From the NCBI RefSeq assembly GCF_029784165.1, contig NC_073696.1:24311530-24375529 (forward strand): 64,000 nucleotides of DNA, given 5' to 3'. The notes under the pieces were generated by a model, which had not been told where the DNA came from, did no database searches, and saw nothing but the letters and a program-made list of their open reading frames with translations. How positions within the stretch are numbered: position 1 is the first letter of the stretch; every line of letters starts with the position of its first letter. This document shows, piece by piece, positions 34,307 to 47,182 of this stretch. Origin of the DNA: Wyeomyia smithii (taxonomy: Eukaryota; Arthropoda; Insecta; Diptera; Culicidae). Position numbers and translations under genes: made by a program.

Positions 34307-35678
34307 CATATGTATATTTTTTGTATACATTCTAAAAAAGTGCTGCAGAGTACTATATTAGTGTTTATGCTGATTCGAAGTTATTTATAGATTTAAAATA
34401 TTTCTTAGTTTATAACTTTTTAATCATTACTGTGAATTTTGCGAAGTTATTCAACCACGTGGAACTCCTTTACCTACAAGAAGATTAGCTTCATTGTAGA
34501 TCGGTATGGCTTGCATATATTTGCAGGGTAAGTCATTTACCTGGCTAATACTCCTAACTTATAATCTAATACCACACGCGCGAAAAAACGCGTGCGAAAG
34601 CATTAACACCATTAAACCGGCGACTTTTGTCTTGTTTACAATGTCAGGGTTAAACCGTTTAAATAACCTGACTGTGGCATAGCAAAAGGTTGCGCAAAGT
34701 GCTCCGGCATCGATTGCAAAATCTGTTGTAAAAACTGTTGGCTGTCCTTCAATAAGAAATTTCCTACAGTTTTGCTTAATTGTGACACAGCAAAAGCCTG
34801 TATCATTAAAACTCAGCACAAGGCTGAACTTTCTTCCAGAATAAATCCATGATTCGTGATGAAACATTGAGTATTCTGCGCGGGGTGTTACATCACATAA
34901 ACAACTGCAGTTTCTGCCACATTAAAAATGTTTAGATTAAAATGAGGGCATTCATCGACTCATCAATATTGTTGGTGAGAATACGTATTTTGTAGCAAAT
35001 TCCCTGTAATTGTCAACAAGACACATTTGACGCGGAGTCCGTAGAGACAATTTGTATCTTTGCACGTAGGAAAGCGACCGGCATCGATTCCGGATGAAAT
35101 CCATGTTAAACCTTATTTGCTTCGGCGTATTAAAATACAGCTCATCGGAGGTCTTTTGACGAAAATTTGTAGAACGAACCTATACAGTCCGGCTAGTTAT
35201 TCTTCCTGCTGCTTGGTGAAAGCTAATCTGTATCTCCTAAGCTTTTCTCCTCAGCTATAAAAACAAAACACAACAAATAAAATATCAATCAATAGGTTTG
35301 GAATATTTACCATCTTCAGCCTGTTAGGCAGCGCACCTTCCGTGATTCAGTTAACCCTTGTTAACCCTTGCAGGACCATTCGCTTGTGGCCAGTAATTTT
35401 TGATTAGGTATTCGCTTATTTAAGGTTGTTTAGATGAAAAAGAACGAAAATCTTGAGAAAATAATTTTACAATGTATCGTTTTACTGGAATAGCAATTCT
35501 ATTGGTTGTAAAGCGAAGATGTCCAGTGCACATAACATGTTTATTGGACTTCCCATTTTCTCAATTCAATTTCGACCATTTATATAGAAATAACACAAAA
35601 CATTAAAGTAAAATAAGATAATCATCAACTCAATATTTGGGAAGCTCTTTCCCTTGATTCTTAAGAGGTTAAATACCT
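34307..35678. other. Stretch without recognisable genes
   Basis: A 102-codon minus-strand frame (34559-34867) has no recognisable motif. A doubled TTAACCCTTG lies near 35350. Otherwise nothing is identified. Confidence 0.4.
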
Positions 35679-36015
35679 TTGTCTACGATCACGCCAGGGA
35701 GCTACGTACGCAGCCGCGGCAGACTGTCATGCGGCTTGGTAACCTATCGGAGTCAATTGATCGGTACTCGCCTATTTTTCAATATCGATAAGAATAGCAG
35801 CAGCAGCTCGACAGATCCAGATCATCGGAGAGCAGATCAGTTGCGAAGCGATCACGATCGAAGTCGGTCGAACAGGGCACATCCCTTATCTGTTATTTAA
35901 ATTCGTTAGTGTTAAGAATAATTAAGAATAAGAATTATAAGTAAGAATAATTGTGTGTTTAGTCCGATATATTGTATTCGTATTTGCACCAAACGTGTGT
36001 CACGCGCGTGTTTTT
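35679..36015 (+). other. Possible solo LTR
   Basis: The stretch from TGTCTACGATCACGCC to about CGTGTGTCA has LTR-like traits: a TG start, CA end and an AATAAGAATTATAAGTAAG region before the end. It is followed by CG-rich sequence with a short open frame (36031-36225). No partner LTR or pol was found. Confidence 0.25.
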
Positions 36016-39000
36016 ATGTAAAATGTATGCATGCTGAGGCCGGCGAGCCCATACAGTTCCGCGCCAATCGCAAGCCAAGCCACTGAGGAGGAAGTGGCCG
36101 GGCACACTGCAAGGCTCCTGAAACAACAGGTGACGGAACGGTGCTTACTTGTGGGATTCGCTTGCTATCGAACAACCTTTTTAGTATTCAAAAAATCGAG
36201 AAAAACTTTCATTATAATATTTTGAAATACAACATCTTGAAAACAATTTTACAAATTTTCAGAAAGATTTAAGCAATATCTCAGTTTATCTCGGAATGGT
36301 GTTTCTCAAAAAATGACTTTGCCGTGTTACGATTGTGGTGAACTAGTGAACCGGTTTTCTTCATATTTTTTTTAAATGTTTGTTATCAAATATCCCGGTC
36401 GTTGAACGATCGATTTTTGATACACGAAGTTTAACTTTGTCGAAAAAACGATGTTATTGCAATTTTCAGCGCTCGAAACATGTTTTTTTTTTGGGAAAAA
36501 CGTTCCAGATTGCACTGAAAATAAAATACTTATGAAAACGATCGTTCAGATACCCGGTACACTTCTAAACTAATGAAATCAATTGAGTATTTTACCTTCG
36601 TTTTCAGGAAACTCTTTCAGAGAATCAACAGAAGTCTTCGAATAGCAAGAAAGTGATTTCAAATTTCACGTAAGAAAGTTTTCAAAAAACGGTATCATAG
36701 CAGACAGCCATATATCTGTAATCTGTCATTCTTTCAAGCGCGAAAAAAGGACCATCACAAAAGTGCTTTTCCATCGTTATCACTCTTATTCCACATTCCG
36801 ACAGTCCGCTGCACACGTTTTGCCACGATTCGTTACCGAAGAGTCGGAATCAATCAAACTTTCCCATCTTTCTTCCCCGTGACGTGCGTGGAGCAAGACG
36901 GACGAAATCGCTCGAAGCCTTTATGCACGACTGGCTTTGACTGAAAAGCTGTCATTACACGCCTACATGAGCCATAAATTTAGGTAATATGTCACAACGC
37001 CTCGAGCCGGGCGTCAGTTTGCAAACAGGCAGCAGGAAAAGTTGCTCGCAACAAACCTGATGCCCGTTTTCCAGGCCTTGCTTCAACGCTGGGGTTGGTG
37101 TTGTGCGTGATTTTTGTTATAAACAAGCAATTTAGAAACATGCAAAAGTGGTGGTTTTCAGGAGCAGCTATAAATACCGCTTGTTAATTAGAATTAGGTG
37201 AACTCGAATGCTTCCAGCTTCGTTGCTGCCGATTAGGTTATTTCAATAAAACAGCAATGCGATGAAAGAAAACAATGTTCTTCAATCGCCCTACCCTCTG
37301 GCTCTGGTTTACTGTATCTTTCGTTGTCTCTCTCAGTCTTCAGGAGGAAAACACTTGAAGTGTAATGGACCGACAGAGGCTTCGAACGATGGGAGTTGAT
37401 CGACTTAGTGAACGAGTAACGGTACATTGAGCTCGGTATCGACATTCATCGAACCTAATTGGCTGTGTAATACCCTCTCCCACCCAGTTGGAGGAGATGG
37501 CATTACCCTTCGGAGGACGTATCGATGTTGCGTACGTTTTACATAATTCCTTCACAAAAGAAGGATTGTACCATTGTATTCTTTATTGATACGAAAGAAA
37601 ACCAAGTGCTTAGTTCCCTGTTGTTAATCTGATAACTCCCCAATTAGATCATTGTAAATGGACATTGTAACTTTTCGTTTTTGTTCATTGACAAAGATAC
37701 CAAGCGTCTCCATCGTTGTTGAATTCGGTGGAGCTGCAAAGCTTCCACCCTCTCGGCGGGAATGAAAACCAAGAATAACACCTGTCAATACCTAGCATTC
37801 ACAAACAATTCCACGTTTACATTTCATTTTAAGATAAAAATATGTAGATATAATCTAACCAAACATAGAAACGCATCCATTCGTCAAAGAAAACCAAAAC
37901 ACACGAATACTCCTTCCTATTGCAGGAATCGCAGCTCTGCTGCTGCTGCTGTGTAGGCAGCACTCTGCACTTTCGGCTGAGAACTGCAGCAGCTGCTAAA
38001 ATATAGAAAGTGGTATTTTGTGCTCACCATGTAGCAGCAGCCTTTCACCTTTCTCTTCAACCTGTTCGTTTCGTTTCGTTTCGCCGGGGCTTGAGTTTGC
38101 CTCGGTGCATAAATTATCCGCTCTGTTTACGCTTCTCCGACCGATGCGATGTTTTACAAATAAACGATAATGCAAAGGTAAAATATTTTCCCAAACCACG
38201 CGGGGATGTACTTTTTTTCTGATTTGGCGAAATTTCTTCGTCCACAGTGCACTTCGCGTCAAATTTGTTTGTCCTCGCGTGGGAGCTCAATTAGGTTGAG
38301 ATTTTTACCAAATACGGTCAACTCTCTCTCTCTCTTGGCAGTGGCGTGTTTTCGATGTCGTTCGTAAATGTCAGATAAATATAATTTCGTAGAAAATTAG
38401 TTGAAAGTCAATTTTGGTTTCCAAAAATGTGCGCTCATGAAATATTCCGAGCTAATGCTTGTTAACGTAACAAGTGGTCTAGCAAATCGACTAGGACATT
38501 GACGATTGGCTGCAAAGTCTGCATCGAAAAATCAGAAGGTCGAATTTCGAATCAGAATGAAGTACCAGGGCTTAGCTTTGCCCGCTCTCTAATGGTAACC
38601 CCTTGTGCACTCATACACAAAGTCTTATTTCAGCTCAAGTTGCTAAGGAACTTTGTGAATTTTCTGCAAAAAAAGAGAACTGGTTCCGAAAGCTAATGCC
38701 GTGTTTTTCAAATTGTTTTCCCCCGAAAAAGCGAAACACATTCATAGGGTGACGTACCACAAGTTGCACTGTTTGTTGATGTCATGTTTTGCTTTGCTTT
38801 CTGTGTATGCTCAAAACATTGTTAAGGATAAATTTCGTAAAAATACTTTTACTAGCGCTCATGTCGTGAAGTTTTTAAATTACACTTCATCCACCAGAAG
38901 CAACACGATACCCTTGACGTTTGCTATTCGAGGGGCCCCGAATGCGTGAAGAGCGTCGTTGAATTTTGACATGAATCCGGCCGGCTTTCCGGTGCTGGGA

Positions 39001-40373
39001 AAGTGCCACTGAAAAAACAGCAAAAGTATAAAAACAAAGTAAAAGTGGTAAAAATTGCCAACAACGACGACGACGATGGCGACGACGAGCGCGGAAGAAC
39101 GTGTTTTCAATCATAACAAAATTTAGATTAATGCAAAGGCAATTCTCCTTTCTGCTAGGTTAATCCGCTGTTTCGGTGGGAGGAAAAACAACAATGGCTT
39201 CCGTGTCGTGTTCGCTTGAGCACGGCACCATAGAGTGAATGGTAGACACACGGCAAAATGTCGCAACAGTGGTGAAAATTTTATATGAATATGTATAACA
39301 TAATTCGCTAACCGTTTTTCCAAATGATGGAAGACTTTCAATCTACTTATAAAATCAACACTAAGTAATAAAATTATTCTTACATTCAGGAACGTAAGCA
39401 TGATGAAACACTTTTCACTACGTAAGCCATTTTTTTGCCAAAAGAAAAAAAAAATGTCCAACGCTGGTTCACATTAAAATTACTTTACAGAAATTCAAAA
39501 ATTGTAGGACATAAAAATGTTGTTGGAAATAATTTGTTATAATTAAAAGTTTTTAAGGCAATAAAAGGGCTAATCTAAAAAAACTTTGGCGTCAATTATA
39601 AAATGCATTCTGGTTCTGGAAATATTTCAGTAACCATTTTAGGCAGTTTTCCAGAAACCAAATGTCGTTTTCAAGAAATCCGAATTGGTTTGCGCAATTC
39701 AAGGTTTTTGGACATAACAAATGATTGGTTAGTTTAAGTAGAAAATAACAGCTACTAAATATTCTGAATTCATGTATAAATGCTTATTTACTTAGGAAGA
39801 AATGTTCGTGTGAGAGAGGCGAAATCACTCCACCTAATGGATTTATTCGTATTTTTCCAACAATGTTTTTTTTTTTTGAAAATACATACATTAAAATTCA
39901 ATTTAAACTTTTTCTTCGACATCAATTTGCAGAAGTTAATAATTCAAAATTTATGATCCAGAATTCATTCCAATGTGATGACCAACATCGGGCCTTGTCC
40001 TAAATGATGAGCAGAATTTCGCTCGAAACCGGTCGACGGTACAGGTAAATTTTAATTTGTTTACTTGTTAGATTTAGCAAGAGTAATAAGTGTTGGTGTC
40101 TGATCCTTGATATCGTTTGTCTTAACAAATTTGCATTTCCGAAAAAATATTTGAACGATGTTTTTTGTTTGAAGCATAAATTTTATAGTTTTTGTTTTTC
40201 GAGGATCAAAATATCATCAATATTTAGTGTACATCTTGTAGTTTTCATTGAGAAATTTGATCATCAGAATATGTATTACGTGCGCAACTATAATTTTGTT
40301 TTTTTTTTTCCTTCTTCATTGGTAATAAAAATGCTACTCTATCTCTACTTCATCTTGCTAGCAGAACTCAAAC
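36016..40373. other. Long stretch without recognisable genes
   Basis: Short frames only. A CTGCTG run lies near 37935 and a CGACGACGACG run near 39065. Nothing with recognisable domains. Confidence 0.45.
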
Positions 40374-40640
40374 GATAAAAAGGTGGATGATGTAAGATTT
40401 CCCATATGAGCGTTCATACATATATTAGTTTGACCGATTTTGGTAGTATGAGGCCCAGCGTTTTCATGCAGTAGAATCTTTTTGTCGTACATCCGCTCAT
40501 ATTGTTACCGTTTTTGTGCAATGCTCGCATAATCGCATCAATTGAACTCGAATCCCTTCCTCCTTGGTGGTTTAATTCAGTTACAACAGCTCACAATAAA
40601 TATCACTGACCTGCTCTCACCGCGCTTCGTTCTATACGGC
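40374..40640 (-). pseudogene. Mariner-like transposase remnant
   Basis: On the minus strand the sequence YDKKILLHENAGPHTTK is readable across about 40440-40492. It corresponds to the second catalytic motif of mariner transposases (normally HDNA), here with Glu for Asp. Upstream pieces in shifted frames resemble the preceding region. There are frameshifts and stops, and neither inverted repeats nor ends were found. It lies directly against the left arm of a large foldback element. Confidence 0.55.
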
Positions 40641-40729
40641 TACAACGGGACTCGTTCAACAGCCAACCAAAGTTTTTTTCATTACTAGCGGACCACTTTT
40701 TATTTTAATCACTAAACAATTAATCACTA

Positions 40730-42995
40730 AACGAAAAATTTCGGTTTTCGAAAAAAAATTTTTGATGCCAAATGACTCAAAAACCCATGAAACGTCGAGA
40801 ATTGGTGTCATCTGAAAAAAATTTTTTTTAGCAAAAATCGACTCTCTGGGACTTAGTCGTTTATTCAACATTTAGAATTTATTCAATGAAATTGATCGCT
40901 AGTCTTTCGAAATAGCCTGTATGAAGATATACACTATAACTAGCATCGAATATATTGTGTTTCATTAGGGTGGTTCATATATTCGACATAGGGTGGTTCC
41001 TAATATTGTGTAGAATTGAATACAAAATGAAAAAAATCACTTTTCACTTATACAAATGAAAAAATCCTGAAAATATAATATTTATTATATCATTGTCGTT
41101 AGGGTGGCAATGTTGAATTGGAAAAATTACCATGTAAAGTGGCAAGATATTACTAAACAAATTTACTAAATGTTTCAAAAAACTACTCTCTGCAAAAAAA
41201 AATTATCTCAATCAAAATTAAGATTGTGTCTCGCGGAAAATGTTGAATGCGTTCATGTTATTTGCATAATCACACACGGAAAGTACATGGAATTTGAATA
41301 TTTGAAAAATGTTTTCGATTCCAAGTGTCTTAAACGTACATGAAACGGTGGAAAATGATGGAATATGTTTTTTTTTTATTTTGTTTGAAAAATTTACTCT
41401 CTAGGACAATTGTACTTGTTTTTTCGAATGTTGTACCAGACAATTTATTCGTTTCATTTACCACAATAATGTTCTTTGCCAACACTTGATCGAACACACA
41501 GTGCTCTGGCTTATATAATCGGACAGTAGACTGTATCGATGTTATTTAGTGATAATGAGAGGATAGGGATCTCAATCAGATACGCAACACAATTGACTCG
41601 ATGTTTCTGGGTTAGCGTCGTTTTGACAGTTCGATCATACATTTTCTGTCAAGTTTACATCATCAGAACGTGAACGTGCCCATTGGCTGGAACTTTGCAT
41701 AGACGTTTTTATAGGCAAAAGATGCCATTTTGGGGCATTGGTTTAATTTTTTGAAACACAACTAATGTTTGAAAACCTATTGAAAATTGCAATTTCGGAT
41801 GGGTATTGATGATTACAAATATTTTTAGAGCCAACACGGTTCGTTTGAGCGGTGTGACGTCTTCGGCAAAGTTGTAGATAATAGTTTTGTCTTTCAAAAA
41901 AAAAAAAAATACACTCTAAAAACAAATTATTAATGTTAAAAAAAAATTAAAAGAAAGTTAAAAATTAATTATTCAAAACAGCCCATCTAAAAAAACCTGA
42001 TTTTTTTTAATAAAAACTACGAAAGATTACGTGACCAACGAAACCGGTCATGGAGAAATCAGAAAAAAGGTTATTATATTTTTTAAATTTTTTTTCACAA
42101 GGTATATATTGTTTGGAAAAACAAAGTTATTATTTGCAACTTTGCCAAACACACTATGCCCATCAAATAAACCATTTTGATTGTAAAAAATATTCAAAAC
42201 TCCTCAGAGAGTGCTCTATTGGGAATCAAAAATATGTCTACAGTCGAAACGGTTTGTTTGATTGGCATGAAGTCTTCGACAAAGTTGTAGATAATAGTTT
42301 GACCTTTCTAGTCTAGTCTAGTCTACACTAACACAGCCAGTACTTGAAAGGATCCTGGAAAATGATTATAGTTTGTCCTTTCATAACAAAAATTTGCCTT
42401 TAAAAAAGTTAAATAAATATTTTTTTTTTCAAAAACTTTTTTTTTTGATTTATAAATGATTGGACTGGTTTCATTGTTTTGGTTATCCTTTGAAGGTTTT
42501 ATTGGAAAAATCAGATTTTTCTAAACTAAGCTCTTTTGAATAACAAATTTTTAGTTTTTCTTCTTACTTTTTTTTTGAATAAATAATTTTTGTAAGTGTA
42601 TTTTTTTTTTGGAAAAGCAGAATTTTTATTTACAACTTTGTCGAATACGTCACACCAATCAAACGAACCGAATTGCTTTTTTGTATTTTATACTCATTTT
42701 CCACAATATTATGAACCACCCTATGCCGAATAAATGAAACACCCTAATGAAACATAATATATTCGACGCAAGTTATAGTGTATATCATTATACAGGCTAT
42801 TTCGAGAGACTAGTGATCAATTTCAAAAGATAAATTCTAAACATTTTGAACTCCGCTTTCCACAATTGAAAATATGACTGTCCCAGAGAGTCGATTTTTG
42901 CAAAAAAAAATTTTCAGATGTCACCAATTCTCGACGTTTCAAAGTTTTTGAGTCATTTGCCATTAAAAAAAAATTCGAAAACCGAAATTTCCCGT
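40730..42995. mobile_element. Large foldback structure, arms about 270 bp, 1.7-kb loop
   Basis: The left arm 40730-41010 and right arm 42705-42995 are inverted relatives. Shared strings include ATTCTCGACGTTTC/GAAACGTCGAGAAT, the AGAGAGTCGATTTTTGC region, CAGGCTATTTCG, and AGGGTGGTTCATA near the loop. The loop holds further repeats, including copies of the TCTTCGGCAAAGTTGTAGATA motif at 41859 and 42272 and an inverted copy at 42632. No coding capacity is visible. It could be one foldback transposon with nested pieces or two inverted insertions. Confidence 0.65.
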
Positions 42996-43203
42996 ACCCC
43001 CCTCCCCCCCTTGGGTAATTTCTCGATTTTCAAAAAGGCCAAACTTCAATCGCTTTGCGCCACCCCATTTTAGGTCCGATTGAGTTGAAATTTTGCACAG
43101 GGTGTTTTTTCGAGCAGGTGAACATTTTGTATGGGTTTTTTTTTTTTGAAATTCAAGATGACCATTTTGGCTGGCACCCTAATCTCTACTACTACTATCA
43201 CTG

Positions 43204-43700
43204 TTACGCCCACAGTGCGGCCCGACGGTGTAAGCGCCGACGGCAAGACGGAATATACCCTCTAGATTGGCAGCTGCCTGACAGCGAGATTTGAACAATA
43301 GAGAGGAAGATAAACAACCAGTTTTCATTAGTGAGTGAGAACGTTTAAAGATTTACAAATTTATATTGCGAATTATTAGTACAAATTAAAATTAAAACAC
43401 TTTAGTTTGCAAAGCAGAAGTAGTTCGGAAGGCATAGTTAATAGTAGTCGAAGATTTATTCACCTGTAAGTAAATAGAAAATATTAGAAAACACATAATA
43501 ACAAACGCGTGTACTTACCCACAGCGACCGCAGCACCTGTTGTATGTAACCTGAAAAGAAGAGATTAAAATAAAAAAAAAAACACAAACGATCGTAAGTA
43601 AACCGAAATAATTGAAATAAAAACCAGTGTTTAATTAGTGCACTATAACAGGATTCGAATAGCAGGCAAAAACAGTGCGCTGAGATAGGCAATTTGGAAG
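43204..43700 (+). other. Possible LTR and leader of a Ty3/gypsy element
   Basis: The stretch begins TGTTACGCCCACAGTGCGGC and resembles the GC-rich start of LTRs of some mosquito gypsy (mag-like) elements. It is followed by an A-rich leader with GTAAGT. No gag or pol frame follows. Pattern memory only. Confidence 0.3.
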
Positions 43701-43872
43701 ATCGCAAATTGGTAGAGGAACTTGTGGCGGCAAGAAGGAAAATATAGGCGAAACTATTTATTGTAAGCTTTAAAAAATATTTAAAACGGAAACTAAAAAT
43801 AATACTAATATGGTCAAACTTCGGTAAATGAATTCTCTTCTAGTTATGTTTACCTGATCTGCTGCTGGAAAA

Positions 43873-44193
43873 ATGTATCCGCCAATAGTAGTTTTACCGT
43901 ACAAGAAACTCCGCTTGGATGTTATTCGAAGCGTACCCGCAGATTGGGGTATAGGAAAAACAGACTCGGGATAGATGACCGCGGCATGTTTTCTGAAATA
44001 CGTTAAAAATATCCTCCATCCACAACTGGTTGAAGATGATGCTCTGGCTGTCTATTACGTAGACGGTCACTCTTCTCACACCGCGTGGGAAACAGCTGAT
44101 GAATGCCGAAGACTCGGAATCCATCTCGTCTGTCTGTATGCGAACAGTACAAGAATTCTCCAGCCACTCGACGTAGCGGTTTTTAACCGTTGA
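43873..44193 (+). pseudogene. pogo/Tigger-like transposase, DDE core fragment
   Basis: From ATG 43873 a frame reads YPPIVVLPYKK and GIGKTDSG, then a TAG at 43972-43974 where pogo transposases normally have Trp, then continues TAACFLKYV, VYYVDGHSSHTAWETADECR, IHLVCLYANS and ILQPLDVAVFNR before stopping at 44193. DGHSSH holds a catalytic Asp, and LQPLDVAVF is a conserved later motif of the pogo/CENP-B family (DDE_1). The N-terminal helix-turn-helix domains are missing. The family's enzymes cut and paste at TA dinucleotides. Its C-terminal tail is probably at 44200-44890. Confidence 0.8.
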
Positions 44194-44199
44194 AGGCTG

Positions 44200-44890
44200 C
44201 GTGGATACGTGTTGTTGACTCATGAAAAAATGTCCAAGAGTTGCAAATTCAGCTGGTGAAAGCTGTCACCAGTCTCCGCCTGATGTTGGAAATGCAGTTG
44301 TAAATTCGGTAGATGAAACCACGGATGGAAACGGTCAGCTATCTACATCCAACGGCCATTCCGATGTGAAACCATCAGCTGTTTCTAATTTGGTAGAAAC
44401 AATTCAGGTTTTCCGTTTGAAAGCTGAAGAAGTTCTAAATTTGATGGGGCTCAATCGTCGAGAGAGGTATAAAACCCATGATGTCGATTTTGATTCGCAG
44501 TATGACTTGATACTTTCTTGAGTTTTTAAGCTGCTTGAGCCTCTGAGTTCCTCATTCCATCAAAATCTAATCGATACAGGTGCGGTAGGTTCAAATCAAT
44601 CAAATGATGAAAAGTTAGCCGAATTCTATCACGAGTTTTTTGGAGTCTCCGGAAACGCCACATCGAAAACGCAACATAAAAAAAAACAAACGTAGAAGCC
44701 CTGTTGTTTTGACCTCTCGTCGACGAATTCAATATCGTAAGGCACTTCAAGAGGAGAAAAAAAGGCAGCTGAAGAGAAGCAAAGGAAGGCTGATGAGCGA
44801 AAGAGGAAACGCCAATGTAAAAGCGCACAAAAATTTAAGAACAAAAGAACAGACAAGCAAAAACAGCAACGAGGAAATAAGAAACTGAGC
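44200..44890 (+). pseudogene. Probable C-terminal tail of the pogo-like transposase (frameshifted)
   Basis: Downstream of the DDE core, the frame 44222-44521 is Ser/Thr-rich with LKAEEVLNLMGLNRRERYK. A later region in changed frame is highly basic with KKAAEEKQRKADERKRKR, like the charged C-termini of pogo/Tigger transposases. Several frameshifts separate the pieces. The assignment rests on position and composition, since these tails are poorly conserved. Confidence 0.5.
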
Positions 44891-46079
44891 TAAACTGAAT
44901 TTAAAGACTGTTATAATTTGTTAAATTTAAATTATGATTGTTTCTCCAGAATGAATGATTTAAAAAATTTCGGTTAATAGTTTTATAGGCACAGATTTCT
45001 TGCAATTTTAGATCCTCTTTCTTAAACTCTGTAAGCAATCTTGCTAAAATCCATACTACTCCCCCTCGTCTTGAGTGTCCACGTGGATTACGGATGTCTT
45101 CCACATTTCCACTATTTCTACTTTAGAAAGGTTGATCATGATCTAGAATAAAAATTAACATAATATAATATACTTTCCCTCACACGGTTCAAAACAAAGA
45201 GGTGGGCCAAAATAAGTTTTGTTGGCTGGCCAAAATAAAAGCTTAGTGGTCCAAAATATGTGTTTAACACTCCGTAGATATTTCGATAATTTTAGGTTAT
45301 TTTTCAATAAATTGCATTGTTGAACGATTTATTCCAAAACAGACATTTAGTATTATACAGTGGTATGATTAAACCGTTATTTGTTGTGAAAAAAAGAAAA
45401 GTTTTTCCATTAAATTGCACAACCACATCCTAAAGCTGGTCAAAATACCCCCGTGGAGACTACAGTTAAAATTATTTTTCTCTACTGCAGAGCTCTAGCG
45501 TGTAAGAATACTTCAAAAAGTTCTGTACTCGGAAGAAAACGACGTAATTGTTCAAATTCTATCGAGAAAAAATTTGTAAGAAATAAATTCGAGTGAACTC
45601 ATAAAACTATCACAATATAACGTGAAATTCAGACAAAATTTATAAAAACTTGTAGATCTCTGAAACTTGAAGAGTTAGAAATTTTGTTTATTCTGTAAAG
45701 TTTCATGGAATTTAGAGATCTACAACTTTGTCGAATATCGCAAAACTCTAGCGTGTAAGCGAAAGAAGTTGGCATCGCAACGCCACCTTTGCGGCTATAT
45801 TCCAAACTTATTCAAACATCCAAAAGGAAGCCCTAACTATACCAAGAAACTTTGTAGAAAATCGAAAACCGATTGGTCAAACCCTGAGAGCGCTATTTTT
45901 TTCTTTTTTTATAGGGGGGGGGGGAGTTTGTAATGATTTATTTATGTACTAAAATATCTATTCAGAATTAGTATTGTGTGTTCTGCCACAAATGGTGACA
46001 TTTCAACACTATTATATATATTTGTACGCTTTTTAGTATTATTGAATGTTATTAGCTTTCGCAGTTAAGAAACGAAACT
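44891..46079. other. AT-rich stretch with small repeats
   Basis: It holds recurring GGCCAAAATA strings near 45205-45260, an imperfect hairpin around 45645-45735 (AGATCTCT and AGAGATCT arms) and a G-run at 45917-45927. No gene is seen. Confidence 0.45.
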
Positions 46080-46100
46080 TAAAATAAACTTAAAACTATC

Positions 46101-47128
46101 TTACTGACTATAAAGTGAGCTAATCGTTGCAATTGAGGATTGCAACGATTTTTGTCGGAATTTGTTGATAATTTGGCTTGACATATTTTCTAATGTTTCT
46201 ACATTAGTGAGCCTATGTAGCTCGTTCGTGCTAAACCAGGGAGGACGCTTCAAAATCATTTTCAAAAGTTTATTCTGAATCCTTTGAAGTGTCTTCTTCC
46301 TGGTTGCAACTTGTCCAGATGGGAACTGCATATAACATTGCTGGTCTAAATATTTGTTTGTAAATTAACAGTTTATTCTTGAGACAAAGTCTAGAATTCC
46401 TGTTGATAAGAGGATATAAACATTTGATATACCTATTGCACTTTGACTGGATATTTTCAATGTGCTCCTTGAAAGTAAGATTCTTATCCTAAATAACCCC
46501 TAAGTATTTAACTTGATCAGACCAATTTAAGACCACACCGTTCTTCTTAATAACGTGGTTATGGGTGGGTTTGAGAAATTAAGCTCTTGGCTTATGAGGA
46601 AAAATAATTAAAATTTTGCGGAAATGCTTGTATCGTCACAAAACAGAGATTTCTTACAACCTGCTGGTAAATCAGGAAGATCAGAAGTAAAAATGTTATA
46701 TAAGATTGGGCCCAAGATACTCCCCTGAGGCACACCTGCTCTAACAGGCAATCTATTAGATTTACCATTTAGATAGTTAACCTGGAGAGTGCGGTCAGTT
46801 AAATAACTTTGTATCCTTTTTGTAAGGTAAAGCGGAAACTGAAATTTGACATTTTAGCTATTAAACCTTTATGCCAAACACTGTCGAATGCCTTTTCTAT
46901 ATCTAGAAGAGCAGCTCCAGTCGAATAGCCTTCAGATTTATTAGTTCGAATCATATTCGTTACTCTAAGTAACTGATGAGTAGTGGAATGCCCATGGCGA
47001 AAACCAAACTGCTCATTTACATAAATTGAGTTCTCATTAATATGTGTTAACATTCTATTAAGAATAATTCTTTCAAAAAGTTTGCTAAAAGAGGAAAGTA
47101 AACTAATTGGTTGATAACTTGATGCCTC
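46101..47128 (-). pseudogene. Juan-like ORF2, RT palm to C-terminus, 3' side of the I-element insertion
   Basis: The minus-strand frames resume with ASSYQPISLLSSFSKLFE and continue with EQFGFRHGHSTTHQLL and AALLDIEKAFDSVWHKGL (first catalytic Asp). After frame changes near 46800 come RAGVPQGSILGP, the catalytic motif region with SLFCDDTSI (codons at 46632-46643; Cys for the usual Ala), and the C-terminal LQRIQNKLLKMILKRPPWF and QKSLQSSIATI, ending at 46101. No RNase H is present, as expected for Jockey-clade elements. Frameshifts and the substituted FADD motif make it inactive. Confidence 0.8.
47116..47128. repeat. Target-site duplication, left copy (AACTTGATGCCTC)
   Basis: This 13-bp sequence flanks I-element copy B on its 5' side and is repeated at 50555-50567. 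Removing the element and one copy restores the Juan ORF2 reading. Confidence 0.85.
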
Positions 47129-47182
47129 TACGGTAGCGACCATCTGCCTATTCTTATTTCAATTACTAACGGGTCAACTCGC

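Noticed and set aside
34559..34867. 102-codon minus-strand frame that looks less simple than its neighbours
   Set aside because: I see no recognisable motif, signal or repeat link. It is too short to support a gene call without a database search.
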